Shown: positions 8,187 through 16,855, counted from the first letter of the stretch. The stretch is DNA of 30,126 nt from JAGMXM01 sp964458325 (GCA_964458325.1 CAYWIM010000056.1:1-30126), one strand, 5' to 3'. Notes: a model not told the origin generated them from the sequence alone. Numbers and translations are program-made.

Positions 8187-11100
8187 TCAGCCGCCACCGA
8201 TCCGCGCCGCATCCCGGGTGTTGGCTTCGAATGCCGCCATGACGGCTTCCTCGCCGCTCAGGCCGGACTCCGTCACCTGCTTCATGAGACGCAGCGCCCG
8301 CTGGTAATCCTTGGGCATGACTTTGACGAACGTCGGGGCCGCGGCCTCCCAGCGATCCAGGATCTCTCGCGCCCGCTCGCTTCGGGTGTGCACCCCGTGC
8401 CGCTCGATCATCTTCCGAACTTCCTCGATCTCCTCGGCGTCATCCAGCCGCTGGAGCTCGACCATCTGCCGGTTGCATCGGCCCGCGAAATCGCCGGCCG
8501 GATCCAGGACATAGGCGATGCCGCCGGACATCCCCGCCGCGAAGTTCCGGCCCGTCGGCCCGATCACCACCACCCGCCCTCCGGTCATATACTCGCAGCC
8601 GTGATCGCCCACCGCCTCGACCACTGCCTGCGCTCCGCTGTTCCGGACTGCGAACCGCTCGCCCGCCATTCCCCGGATATAGGCCTCCCCCCCCGTGGCG
8701 CCATACAAGGCCACGTTCCCGATGATCATGTTTTCTTCGGGCGCGAACAGCGATCCCTCCGGCGGATAGGCCACGATCTTGCCGCCCGAGAGCCCCTTGC
8801 CGACGTAATCGTTGGCGTCTCCCTCCAGAATCAGGGTGACCCCCCGCGGCACGAAAGCCCCGAAGCTCTGGCCTGCGGATCCCTTGAACCGAAGACGAAT
8901 GGTGTCCTCGGGCAAGCCCGCGGCGCCATACCGCCGGGTGACTTCGCTGCCCAGCATCGTCCCGACCACGCGGTTCGAGTTGCGGATCGGCAGGGTGGCC
9001 CGGACCGGCTCGGCCCGAGCCAGGGCCGGCTCGCACAGGGGCAGCAGCAGCTGCCGATCCATCGCCTGATCCAGACCGTGATCCTGGGGAACCTGGCAGT
9101 ACCGGCCCGTCGTCGCCGGCGTCTCGGGCACGTGGAGCAGCGCGCCGAAATCCAGGCCGCGCGCCTTCCAGTGATCCACCGCCTTGCGCACATCCAGCCG
9201 GTCCACCCGCCCCACCATCTCGTCCATCGTCCGGAATCCCAGCTGGGCCATCAGCTCCCTCACCTCCTCGGCGATGAAGCGCATGAAGTGGACCACATGC
9301 GCCGGATCGCCGGCGAAATTCTTCCGCAGCCGTGGATCCTGCGTCGCGACCCCCACCGGGCAGGTGTTCAGGTGGCACACCCGCATCAGAATGCAGCCCA
9401 GAACCACCAGCGGAGCCGTTGCAAACCCGAATTCTTCAGCGCCGAGCAGGCAGGCGATCGCCACATCCCGCCCGGTCTTGAGCTGGCCGTCGGTCTCGAC
9501 GACGATCCGGCTGCGGAGATCGTTCAGCAGCAGCGTCTGGTGCGCCTCGGCCAGCCCCAGCTCCCAAGGCACCCCCGCATGATGAATGCTCGTCAGCGGC
9601 GAAGCCCCCGTCCCCCCATCGTAGCCGCTGATCAACACCACGTCCGCATGCGCCTTGGCCACGCCCGCCGCCACCGTGCCCACGCCCACCTCCGACACCA
9701 GCTTCACGCTGATTCGCGCCTGCGCGTTCGCGTTCTTGAGATCGTGGATCAGCTGCGCCAGATCCTCGATCGAGTAGATGTCATGATGCGGCGGCGGCGA
9801 GATGAGGCCCACCCCCGGCGTCGCATGCCGCACCTTGGCGATCCATGGGTAGACCTTGTGCCCGGGCAGCTGGCCGCCCTCGCCCGGCTTGGCTCCCTGG
9901 GCCATCTTGATCTGCAGCTCGCGGGCGTTCACCAGGTAGAGGCTGGTGACGCCGAATCGCGCCGAGGCGACCTGCTTGATCGCGCTGTTGCGCGAATCGC
10001 CGTTGGGATCGGGCGCATACCGCGCCGGATCCTCGCCGCCCTCGCCCGTGTTGCTCTTGCCCCCCAGCCGGTTCATCGCCACCGCCAGCGCCTCGTGCGC
10101 CTCCTGGCTGATCGATCCGTAGGACATCGCCCCGGTCTTGAACCGCCGCACGATCGACTCGACCGGCTCCACCTCCTCCATCGGCACCACCTGCGCCGGA
10201 AACCGAAACCCCAGCAGCCCGCGCAAGGTGCACAGCTTGCGGGCCTGCTGGTTCACCAGCCCGGTGTACTCCCGGAACACGCCGAAATTTCCCGTGCGGC
10301 AGGCCCGCTGCAGCTTGTGGATGGTCTCGGGGTTGAACAGGTGAATCTCGCCATCGCTCCGCCACTGGAACCGCCCCCCCGAATCCAGCACCGCCATCCC
10401 CGATGGCCGCGGCGGAAAGGCCCGCTCGTGCCGCCGCCGCGATTCCTCCGCAATGATCTCCAGCCCCACCCCCTCGATCCGCGAAGGCGTCCAGGCAAAG
10501 TACTTCTCCACCACCCGCGTGTTCAGCCCCACCGCCTCGAATATCTGCGCCCCTCGATAGCTCTGGATCGTCGAGATCCCCATCTTCGAAATCACCTTGA
10601 CCACTCCCTTGACGGCGGCTTTGACGTAGTTCCGGATGGCCGTCTCGGGCGCCAGGTTCTCGAGCAAGCCCTGCCGGATCATGTCCTCGATCGACTCGAA
10701 CGCCAGATACGGATTCACCGCCCCCACGCCGTAGCCGATCAGCAGCGCGAAATGGTGGACCTCGCGCGGTTCGCCCGACTCGAGCACCATGCCGATCCTC
10801 GTCCGCGTCCCGTTCCGAATCAGATGATGGTGCAGGCCCGACACCGCCAGCAGAGCCGGGATCGGGCCCTGAACCGCATCCACCCCGCGATCGGACAGGA
10901 TCAGGATGTTGACCCCCCGGGCGATGGCCTGGTCCGCCTGTCGATACAGATGCTCCATGGCGCGCTCCAGGCCGCTGGCGCCATCGGCGATCGGATACAA
11001 AATCGGCAGCACCGCCGCCTGGAAACCCGGCCGATCGACCTGCCGCAGCCGATCCAGATCGTCGTTGGTCAAGATCGGATGCTGGAGCCAGATCAGCCGG

Positions 11101-12821
11101 CAGCTCTCCGGCTCGGGCCGCACAAGGTTGCCCTCCGAGCCGATGGTCGTCACGGTCGAGGTGACCAGCTCCTCCCGAATGGCGTCGATCGGAGGATTGG
11201 TGACCTGCGCAAACATCTGCTTGAAGTAGTTGTAGAGCAGCTGGGGACGGGCCGACAGCACCGCCAGGGGCGTGTCGTTCCCCATGGACCCGATCGCTTC
11301 GATCCCGTCGCGCGCCATCGGCGCCATCAGGACGCGAAGATCTTCGTAGGTGTAGCCAAATACCTGCTGCCGCTCGATCACCGTCGAGTGATCCGGCTCC
11401 TGCCGGCGCGGCGCCGCCGGGAGATCCTCCAGCCGCACCCGGTTCCTCTCGAGCCAAACCGGATAGGGCTGCGCCCCGGCTGCCCGCTCCTTGATCTCCT
11501 CGTCCGCCACGATCCGCCCTTCCGCCGTGTCGATCAAGAGCATCCGCCCCGGCTGTAGCCGCCCCTTGAGCCGCACCTCCCCCGCCGGGATGTCGAGCAC
11601 TCCCACCTCCGACGCCATCACGACCCGATCGTCCCGCGTCACGTAATAGCGCGATGGCCGCAACCCGTTCCGGTCCAGCACGGCACCCATCCGCACGCCG
11701 TCCGTAAACGCGATGGATGCCGGCCCGTCCCATGGTTCCATCAGACAGCTGTGATACGCATAAAAGGCCTTCTTCGCCGGGCTCATCCCCTCGTGGTTGG
11801 ACCACGGCTCGGGAATCATCATCATCATGGCATGGGGCAGCGACCGGCCCGACAACACCAGAAACTCCAGGCAGTTGTCGAACATGGCCGAATCGCTGCC
11901 GTCGGGACAGATCACCGGCAGCACTTTCGGCAGATCGTCCCCGAAAAGATCCGACTCGAGCATGGCCTGCCGGGCGTGCATCCAGTTGATGTTCCCGCGC
12001 AGGGTGTTGATCTCCCCGTTATGCGCGACATATCGGTACGGATGCGCTCGGGGCCAGTTCGGGAAGGTGTTCGTGCTGAACCGGGAGTGCACCATGGCCA
12101 GGGCGCTCTCCATCGCCGGATCGCTCAGCTCGGGGAAGAACACCTCGAGCTGCTCAGCCGTCAGCATGCCTTTATACACCAGCGTCTTGTGCGAGAGGCT
12201 CACGATGTAGAAATCCTGGCATCCCTTCAGCCCCGAATGCCGAATCGCGTTCTCCGCCCGGCGCCGGATGACATACAGCTTGCGCTCGAACGCCGCATCC
12301 TCCGAGAGCCGCCCGGCCCGCCCGATGAACACCTGGAAAATCTCCGGCTCGCACCGGCGCGCCGAGGCCCCAATCGGCGACCGGTTCACGGGCACCGCCC
12401 GCCACCCCAGAAACGCCTGGCCCTCCTCGCGAACGATCTCCTCGAACATCCGCCGGCAGCGCCGCTGGTCCGCCGCGTCGTCCGGCAGATACACCAGCCC
12501 ACTGCCATATTCCCCCGGGCCCGGCACCGCCAGCCCGTGCTCGGCGCCAGCCTGCCTCAGAAACGCGTGCGGCATCTGGATCAGGATCCCCGCCCCGTCG
12601 CCCGTGTTGGCCTCGCAGCCGCAGGCGCCCCGATGGCGCAGGTTCATCAGGATGGTCAGCGCCTGCCGGATGATCGACTGCGACCGGCGCCCCTTCACAT
12701 CGGCCACAAACCCAACCCCGCAGCTGTCGTGCTCGAACCGCGGATCGTACAAGCCCTGCCGCCCCGGCGGCCCCGTCCTCGGCGCCCGCCCGCACTCCTG
12801 GATATTGTTCGTTTCGCCCAT
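8187..12821 (-). CDS. gltB: Glutamate synthase (NADPH) large subunit
   Basis: A 1544-aa protein of normal family length that makes two glutamates from glutamine and 2-oxoglutarate. After a 33-residue propeptide comes the class II glutamine amidotransferase with nucleophile C34 in HDSCGVGFVADV, then RHRGACGCEANTGDGAGILI and HSRFSTNTFPNWPRAHPYR. The central domain follows, then the FMN synthase domain (AMSYGSISQEAHEALA, GEGGEDPARY, GAKPGEGGQLPGHKV). The 3Fe-4S cysteines are in CILMRVCHLNTCPVGVATQ at about residues 1140-1151, with the family spacing C-x5-C-x4-C. The C-terminal GXGXG beta-helix ends in TGGRVVVIGPTGRNFAAGMS. The first gene of gltBD, it is divergent from gdhA across 396 bp. No frameshift was seen. 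A 1134-codon open frame on the opposite strand is a GC-driven shadow. Confidence 0.98.
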   Translation of the reverse strand: MGETNNIQECGRAPRTGPPGRQGLYDPRFEHDSCGVGFVADVKGRRSQSIIRQALTILMNLRHRGACGCEANTGDGAGILIQMPHAFLRQAGAEHGLAVPGPGEYGSGLVYLPDDAADQRRCRRMFEEIVREEGQAFLGWRAVPVNRSPIGASARRCEPEIFQVFIGRAGRLSEDAAFERKLYVIRRRAENAIRHSGLKGCQDFYIVSLSHKTLVYKGMLTAEQLEVFFPELSDPAMESALAMVHSRFSTNTFPNWPRAHPYRYVAHNGEINTLRGNINWMHARQAMLESDLFGDDLPKVLPVICPDGSDSAMFDNCLEFLVLSGRSLPHAMMMMIPEPWSNHEGMSPAKKAFYAYHSCLMEPWDGPASIAFTDGVRMGAVLDRNGLRPSRYYVTRDDRVVMASEVGVLDIPAGEVRLKGRLQPGRMLLIDTAEGRIVADEEIKERAAGAQPYPVWLERNRVRLEDLPAAPRRQEPDHSTVIERQQVFGYTYEDLRVLMAPMARDGIEAIGSMGNDTPLAVLSARPQLLYNYFKQMFAQVTNPPIDAIREELVTSTVTTIGSEGNLVRPEPESCRLIWLQHPILTNDDLDRLRQVDRPGFQAAVLPILYPIADGASGLERAMEHLYRQADQAIARGVNILILSDRGVDAVQGPIPALLAVSGLHHHLIRNGTRTRIGMVLESGEPREVHHFALLIGYGVGAVNPYLAFESIEDMIRQGLLENLAPETAIRNYVKAAVKGVVKVISKMGISTIQSYRGAQIFEAVGLNTRVVEKYFAWTPSRIEGVGLEIIAEESRRRHERAFPPRPSGMAVLDSGGRFQWRSDGEIHLFNPETIHKLQRACRTGNFGVFREYTGLVNQQARKLCTLRGLLGFRFPAQVVPMEEVEPVESIVRRFKTGAMSYGSISQEAHEALAVAMNRLGGKSNTGEGGEDPARYAPDPNGDSRNSAIKQVASARFGVTSLYLVNARELQIKMAQGAKPGEGGQLPGHKVYPWIAKVRHATPGVGLISPPPHHDIYSIEDLAQLIHDLKNANAQARISVKLVSEVGVGTVAAGVAKAHADVVLISGYDGGTGASPLTSIHHAGVPWELGLAEAHQTLLLNDLRSRIVVETDGQLKTGRDVAIACLLGAEEFGFATAPLVVLGCILMRVCHLNTCPVGVATQDPRLRKNFAGDPAHVVHFMRFIAEEVRELMAQLGFRTMDEMVGRVDRLDVRKAVDHWKARGLDFGALLHVPETPATTGRYCQVPQDHGLDQAMDRQLLLPLCEPALARAEPVRATLPIRNSNRVVGTMLGSEVTRRYGAAGLPEDTIRLRFKGSAGQSFGAFVPRGVTLILEGDANDYVGKGLSGGKIVAYPPEGSLFAPEENMIIGNVALYGATGGEAYIRGMAGERFAVRNSGAQAVVEAVGDHGCEYMTGGRVVVIGPTGRNFAAGMSGGIAYVLDPAGDFAGRCNRQMVELQRLDDAEEIEEVRKMIERHGVHTRSERAREILDRWEAAAPTFVKVMPKDYQRALRLMKQVTESGLSGEEAVMAAFEANTRDAARIGGG

Positions 12822-13217
12822 GATGTCTACTCGCTCGCGCCCGCCCGCCCGCCACCCCGTCTCTAATCATGTAGAGCCTTTGCGCCCGCCAAGCAACCGA
12901 TTTCTCATGGCGCGCTCGCGCCCGAAGATCGAGCGTCTCGGCGCCGGCCCGCCCGCCTCATTATTTCTTCTCAATCTCTTCTCGCGGTGCATCAGCCACT
13001 TTCATGCCCGCGGATTGCGTGCGCGATTATTTCTACTAAACCGCTGCTGTCTCTATGCAGGATTATCTAATATCTCTTCCCGCCGCGCGCCGGCACTCGC
13101 AGGCGCTTTTCTTCTGCCAGACGAAAATCGAGATGGACAACGGGCTCCGGAACCGTTAATTCACCCTCGCCGAAATCGGCATCGTTCAACGAACGCAACT
13201 GACGAATCCAAAGATCT
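12822..13217. promoter_or_regulatory. Divergent gltB / gdhA intergenic region
   Basis: This 396-bp stretch holds no convincing gene and must carry the promoters of both gltB (left) and gdhA (right). It is a mosaic of GC-rich runs and short AT-rich patches. ATTATTTCT occurs twice (12960-12968 and 13026-13034, 66 bp apart), and a related ATTATCTAAT follows at 13062-13071. Possible elements: for gdhA, a -10 TCTAAT (13066-13071, 5 of 6) with no good -35; for gltB, TTGCTT (12891-12896 on the minus strand) 17 bp from a poor TACATG. No sigma-54 -24/-12 pair (TGGCAC-N5-TTGC) was found on either strand by eye. Neither gene has a strong ribosome site. The repeated AT patches could be regulator or nucleoid-protein sites; that is speculative. 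Confidence 0.4.
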
Positions 13218-14561
13218 ATGAGCATGGAACTGATCCACGAGACGCTGGCCACGGTGAAGCGGCGCAACCCCAACGAGCCGGAGTTTCTGCAGGCGGCCAC
13301 CGAGGTGCTCGAGTCCATCGAGCCCGCCATCCGCCGCCACAAGAAGTACCGCGACGCGCGGATCCTCGATCGGCTGGTCGAGCCCGAGCGCCAGATCATC
13401 TTCCGCGTGCCGTGGATCGACGACCGCGGCCAGGTCCAGATCAACCGCGGCTTCCGCATCCAGTTCAACAGCGCCATCGGCCCCTACAAAGGCGGGCTCC
13501 GGTTTCATCCCACCGTCTGCGCGAGCATCCTTAAGTTCCTCGGCTTCGAGCAGATCTTCAAGAACTCGCTCACCACCCTGCCGATGGGCGGCGCCAAGGG
13601 AGGCTCCGACTTCGACCCCAAGGGCAAGTCCGACCAGGAGGTGATGCGCTTCTGCCAGTCGTTCATGACCGAGCTGTTCCGCCACATCGGTCCGGACACC
13701 GATGTGCCGGCGGGCGACATCGGGGTAGGGGCTCGCGAGGTGGGATATCTCTATGGCCAGTACAAGCGGCTCCGCAACGAGTTCACGGGCGTTCTCACCG
13801 GCAAGGGGCTGCAGTGGGGCGGCTCCCTGATCCGGACCGAGGCCACCGGCTACGGCGCCGTCTACTTCGCCCAGGAGATGCTCAAGACGCGCGGCGAGTC
13901 GATGGAGGGCAAGGTCTGCGTCGTCTCCGGCTCGGGCAACGTGGCCCAATACACCATCGAGAAGCTCAATCAGCTCGGCGCCAAGGCCGTCACCATGTCC
14001 GATTCCAACGGCTTCATCCACGATCCCGACGGCATCGACGAAGAGAAGCTCGCCTGGGCCATGGATCTCAAAAACGTCCGCCGCGGCCGCATCAAGGAAT
14101 ACGCCGACAAGTTCAAGGTCCGCTATCACGAAGGGGCCACGCCATGGAGCATCAAGTGCGACTGCGCGTTCCCCAGCGCCACGCAGAACGAGATCACCGG
14201 CCAGGATGCCCGGATGCTGCTCGAAAACGGCTGCTACCTCGTCAGCGAGGGCGCCAACATGCCCACCGACCCCGATGGCGTCCATATCTTCCTCTCGAAG
14301 AAAATCCTCTACGGCCCAGGCAAGGCCGCCAACGCGGGCGGCGTCGCTACCTCCGGCCTCGAAATGTCTCAGAACTCGATGCGGATGTCGTGGTCGCGTG
14401 AGGAGGTGGATCGCAAGCTCCACCAGATCATGATCACCATCCACCAGAACGCTTTCGACACGGCCAAGGAATACGGCCAGCCCGGCAACCTCGTCGCCGG
14501 CGCCAACATCGCCGGGTTCAGCAAGGTCGCCGACGCCATGGTCGAGCAGGGCCTGATCTAG
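13218..14561 (+). CDS. gdhA: NADP-specific glutamate dehydrogenase
   Basis: A 447-aa enzyme, the standard length for the hexameric bacterial NADP-dependent class, converting 2-oxoglutarate and ammonia to glutamate in the cytoplasm. The substrate domain has GPYKGGLRFHPTV (88-100), the catalytic lysine in LPMGGAKGGSDFDP (K127) and PAGDIGVGAREVGYLYG with the catalytic aspartate D167. The coenzyme domain begins at about 200 with TGYGAVYFAQEML and the Rossmann loop VVSGSGNVAQYTIEKL; the strand-2 end SDSNGF, without the acidic residue of NAD enzymes, favours NADP. The C-terminus carries KAANAGGVATSGLEMSQNS. The start at 13218 has a second in-frame ATG two codons on (13224), and either is possible. 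It is divergent from gltB, pairing the low-affinity and high-affinity ammonia assimilation routes. Its stop overlaps cutA and is followed by a strong terminator. Confidence 0.97.
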   Translation: MSMELIHETLATVKRRNPNEPEFLQAATEVLESIEPAIRRHKKYRDARILDRLVEPERQIIFRVPWIDDRGQVQINRGFRIQFNSAIGPYKGGLRFHPTVCASILKFLGFEQIFKNSLTTLPMGGAKGGSDFDPKGKSDQEVMRFCQSFMTELFRHIGPDTDVPAGDIGVGAREVGYLYGQYKRLRNEFTGVLTGKGLQWGGSLIRTEATGYGAVYFAQEMLKTRGESMEGKVCVVSGSGNVAQYTIEKLNQLGAKAVTMSDSNGFIHDPDGIDEEKLAWAMDLKNVRRGRIKEYADKFKVRYHEGATPWSIKCDCAFPSATQNEITGQDARMLLENGCYLVSEGANMPTDPDGVHIFLSKKILYGPGKAANAGGVATSGLEMSQNSMRMSWSREEVDRKLHQIMITIHQNAFDTAKEYGQPGNLVAGANIAGFSKVADAMVEQGLI

Positions 14562-14959
14562 GATCTCACGCCGCCCCGGCTCCCCGGGGCGGTTTTTCTT
14601 CTTTCGGGCGCTCGGGCCGCCCCCGCGCCACGAACCCGGACGCTCTCCCGGAGCCAGCGCAGATAGCGCGCATCCCCCGCAGCGACCGGCAGCCGGATGA
14701 TTTCCGGGGTGTCGTAGGGATGATGCTCGCGCAGACAAGCCATCAGCGCCGGCCAGCGGCTCCGGGTCGTCTTGAGGATCATCAGGGTCTCGCGCCCGGT
14801 TTCGACCCGCCCTTGCCACCAATAGATTGAATCGATCCCGGACACCAGGTTGGCGCAGGCCGCCAGCCGGCGTCCCACAACCTCGCGCGCCAGCCGCCGC
14901 GCCGTTCGCCGGTCGGGCGCGGTCACCAGCACCACGCCGAAATCCTTCGTCCCGCTCAC
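14558..14959 (-). CDS. cutA: CutA-family divalent-cation tolerance protein
   Basis: A 133-aa protein. Residues 6-105 match the small trimeric CutA1 family: VVLVTAPDRRTARRLAREVV, RRLAACANLVSGIDSIYWWQ (32-49), GRVETGRETLMILKTTRSRW, then the hallmark HHPYDTPEIIRLPV (79-92) and YLRWL. CutA binds divalent metals and was named for copper tolerance in E. coli; its true function is unsettled. The start is GTG (14959) with a GGGGGAG run some 12 bases upstream. The last 25 or so residues lie beyond the family core, are arginine/alanine/glycine-rich, and are encoded by the reverse strand of the gdhA terminator. The gene's stop shares the CTAG palindrome 14558-14561 with the gdhA stop. It lies 33 nt after the uncharacterised 188-aa gene, probably one transcript from mnmA. 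Confidence 0.9.
   Translation of the reverse strand: MSGTKDFGVVLVTAPDRRTARRLAREVVGRRLAACANLVSGIDSIYWWQGRVETGRETLMILKTTRSRWPALMACLREHHPYDTPEIIRLPVAAGDARYLRWLRESVRVRGAGAARAPERRKTAPGSRGGVRS
14571..14597 (+). terminator. Rho-independent terminator of gdhA
   Basis: A perfect 9-bp GC stem CCGCCCCGG / CCGGGGCGG (14571-14579 with 14584-14592) and 4-nt loop CTCC, followed by five T residues (14593-14597) and a further pyrimidine-rich run, ten bases after the gdhA stop. It is a strong intrinsic terminator for gdhA. It lies wholly inside the 3' end of the oppositely oriented cutA frame. Confidence 0.9.
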
Positions 14960-14992
14960 GGTGAGGGCTCCCCCCCGGCTGCCCGGCCCCCG

Positions 14993-15559
14993 CTAGGAGG
15001 CCGGATCCTCGCCGGGCTCCGGTTCTGTGATGCTTTGGCCGGCCGAGAGCAGGAAATGGAAGTTGCCCTCGCCGCAATGCATCGTCAGTTGCTGCATCAC
15101 GAACTCGATGCGCTCGACATGGTCGTTCGGGCCCTGCACGAAAAACGGCTTGCCGTCCTTGCCGAACGTGAAGGTCTCGGCACACTCCTCCGCCGAGATG
15201 CCGCCCCACACGCGAGCCGCCTTTCTGAAATCGGGGTGCGGGGCCAAACCGAGCTTCTCAGCGTAGGCAACGGCATCCTGGACCAGCTTTCGCGCGCAGG
15301 CCGGGCTCATGGCCTCGGGGGCCTCGGATCGGAAGATTCGTTCCATCAGCCGCTCCTGGTACTCGTAATCGTGCAGCTGCACAAAGAATGCGTCCTTCAC
15401 ACCCTGGCACCAGATGTCCAACAAAAATACGCCGCTCTCGACACGCCCCTCGGACTTGAACCGGCTGATCACCACATAGCCCAGCCCTTTCTCGAACAAT
15501 TCCTTGGTTCGCCACGCCTCGGGCGGCCGCTTGCCCGCATTGCCTTTCGTCGTATCCAT
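14993..15559 (-). CDS. Conserved hypothetical protein (LWC-GVKD / YA-LG-PHPDF family)
   Basis: A 188-aa soluble protein without signal peptide or membrane segment. It has family-like motifs: GYVVISRFKSEGRVESGVFL with IWCQGVKDAFF (about 28-59), SPACARKLVQDAVAYAEKLG then PHPDF (85-111), and FGKDGKPFFVQGPNDH (132-147). This pattern (LWCLGVKD-like, A-YA-LG-PHPD and GKP-FV-GP) recurs in uncharacterised bacterial proteins, so I regard it as a real conserved family with no assigned function. The C-terminal third has MHCGEGNFHFLLS. The start at 15559 was chosen because conserved sequence begins just after it and the 104-residue upstream extension reads into the mnmA frame with shadow-like composition; no good ribosome site is visible. 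It lies 73 nt downstream of mnmA and 33 nt upstream of cutA. Confidence 0.82.
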   Translation of the reverse strand: MDTTKGNAGKRPPEAWRTKELFEKGLGYVVISRFKSEGRVESGVFLLDIWCQGVKDAFFVQLHDYEYQERLMERIFRSEAPEAMSPACARKLVQDAVAYAEKLGLAPHPDFRKAARVWGGISAEECAETFTFGKDGKPFFVQGPNDHVERIEFVMQQLTMHCGEGNFHFLLSAGQSITEPEPGEDPAS

Positions 15560-15632
15560 ATATCCGGAGGCAGATAAATGTCGTCTTTCGATCCAAAGGG
15601 CAAGCCGCAAATCGCGCTCCTTGCCGGATTCC

Positions 15633-16730
15633 TTATCCCCGCTCGCTCGCGATCCAGCCGCCTCCCAAAACCGCGTCCCCCTCATAGAATACGGCCGCCT
15701 GCCCGGGCGTGATCGCCCGCTGCGGCCGATGCAGCCGAACCCGCGCCCTGCCCTCGCCGATTGCCGTGACCGTCGCCGGTGTCCCGGCGTGTTGGGAGCG
15801 GATCTTCGCCGTGGCCTCGAGCCGGGCAGGAGCCGTGTCAAAGGCAATCCAGTTGCACCGCTCGACGACAAACTCCGACCGATGCAGCTCCTCCGCCTGG
15901 CCTAAAACCACCCGGTTCCGCTCGGGATCGAGATCGACGACATACCAGCGATGCGCCGCCGGCACACCCAGGCCGCGGCGCTGGCCGATCGTGTAGTACT
16001 CGATCCCCCGGTGCCGCCCCAGAACCCGCCCCTGTCGATCGACCATGTCCCCCGGAATCCCCGCCACGCCCGCCTCCTCGGTCAGGAGCCGTCGGTAATC
16101 GCCTCCCGGCACAAAGCAGATGTCCATGCTCGCCGCCCGGTCGGCCGTCGGCAGCCCTCGCCGGGCCGCCTCCCGGCGGACCTCCGGCTTGCTCCAATGG
16201 CCCAGCGGCATCACACATCGTGCCAACTGCTCCTGCCGCAACGAAAAAAGAAAGTAGCTCTGATCCTTGTGCGGGTCGCACCCCCGCTTCAGCCATGCCC
16301 GGCTGCCGTCCGGAGCGCTCTCGACCCGGGCATAATGACCCGTGGCCACATAATCGGCATCCCACTGCCCTGCGTGCGCCAGGAGACGGCCCACCTTGAC
16401 GCGTTCGTTGCAGAGGACGCATGGGTTGGGAGTTCGACCGAGCCGATATTCGCTCACGAAATAGTCCACAACCTGGCGCCTGAACTCCTCCTGTTCGCCG
16501 ATCTCGAAAAAGGGTATCCCCAATGCCTGGCATGCGGCTCGAGCGCTGGCCGCCGCGGGCTCTTCCTCGGGCGAATCCGCGATCCCGGAGCGGCACCGCG
16601 CCTTCCAGAGTTGCAGGTTGGCCCCAATCACATCCCATCCCTGCTCCTGCAGCAGCGCCGCCGCGACGGACGAATCCACGCCGCCGCTCATTCCCACCAC
16701 GACCCGTTTTCGGCTGGCGGTTGTTGGCAT
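15633..16730 (-). CDS. mnmA: tRNA-specific 2-thiouridylase MnmA
   Basis: A 365-aa cytoplasmic enzyme that adenylates and thiolates U34 of the Lys, Glu and Gln tRNAs using sulfur from a relay protein. The N-terminal PP-loop is VVVGMSGGVDSSVAAALL (10-27). The two catalytic cysteines are present: C104 in PNPCVLCNERVKVG and C205 in SMDICFVPGGDYR. The tRNA-binding central part has ATGHYAR and DPHKDQSYFL, and the C-terminal beta barrel includes YYTIGQRRGLGV and ITPGQAAVFYEGD with VLGGGWI. Length and all motifs are normal. The start is ATG 16730 with no Shine-Dalgarno. A promoter-like pair just upstream suggests a very short leader. It probably heads an mnmA / 188-aa gene / cutA transcription unit and is divergent from recG. 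Confidence 0.97.
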   Translation of the reverse strand: MPTTASRKRVVVGMSGGVDSSVAAALLQEQGWDVIGANLQLWKARCRSGIADSPEEEPAAASARAACQALGIPFFEIGEQEEFRRQVVDYFVSEYRLGRTPNPCVLCNERVKVGRLLAHAGQWDADYVATGHYARVESAPDGSRAWLKRGCDPHKDQSYFLFSLRQEQLARCVMPLGHWSKPEVRREAARRGLPTADRAASMDICFVPGGDYRRLLTEEAGVAGIPGDMVDRQGRVLGRHRGIEYYTIGQRRGLGVPAAHRWYVVDLDPERNRVVLGQAEELHRSEFVVERCNWIAFDTAPARLEATAKIRSQHAGTPATVTAIGEGRARVRLHRPQRAITPGQAAVFYEGDAVLGGGWIASERG

Positions 16731-16738
16731 TTCGGCGC

Positions 16739-16767
16739 AACATAAAAGCGTCGCTCATCGATGTAAA
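16739..16767 (-). promoter_or_regulatory. Candidate mnmA promoter, near-leaderless
   Basis: On the minus strand TTTACA (16767-16762, 5 of 6 to the -35 consensus) is separated by exactly 17 bp from TATGTT (16744-16739, 4 of 6 to -10). Only 8 bases lie between the -10 box and the mnmA ATG at 16730, so transcription would start at or within about two bases of the start codon. That fits the missing ribosome site. Identification rests on consensus matching alone. Confidence 0.4.
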
Positions 16768-16855
16768 GCCCCTCCCGCTTCCGAGGTGCGATTCACTTTG
16801 CATCGCCCGCTGCTTCGGGCTTCCCTGCCTGCTCGGCATCGGGCAGCATGGATCC

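Noticed and set aside
8154..11558. 1134-codon open frame on the plus strand, antisense to gltB
   Set aside because: Arg/His/Leu/Pro-rich low-complexity translation with no domain motifs. It arises because the gltB codons rich in G/C at third positions avoid stops on the other strand. gltB has every family motif.
13161..15209. 682-codon minus-strand frame across gdhA, cutA and the 188-aa gene
   Set aside because: It crosses three supported genes in another frame and has no recognisable domain apart from accidental low complexity.
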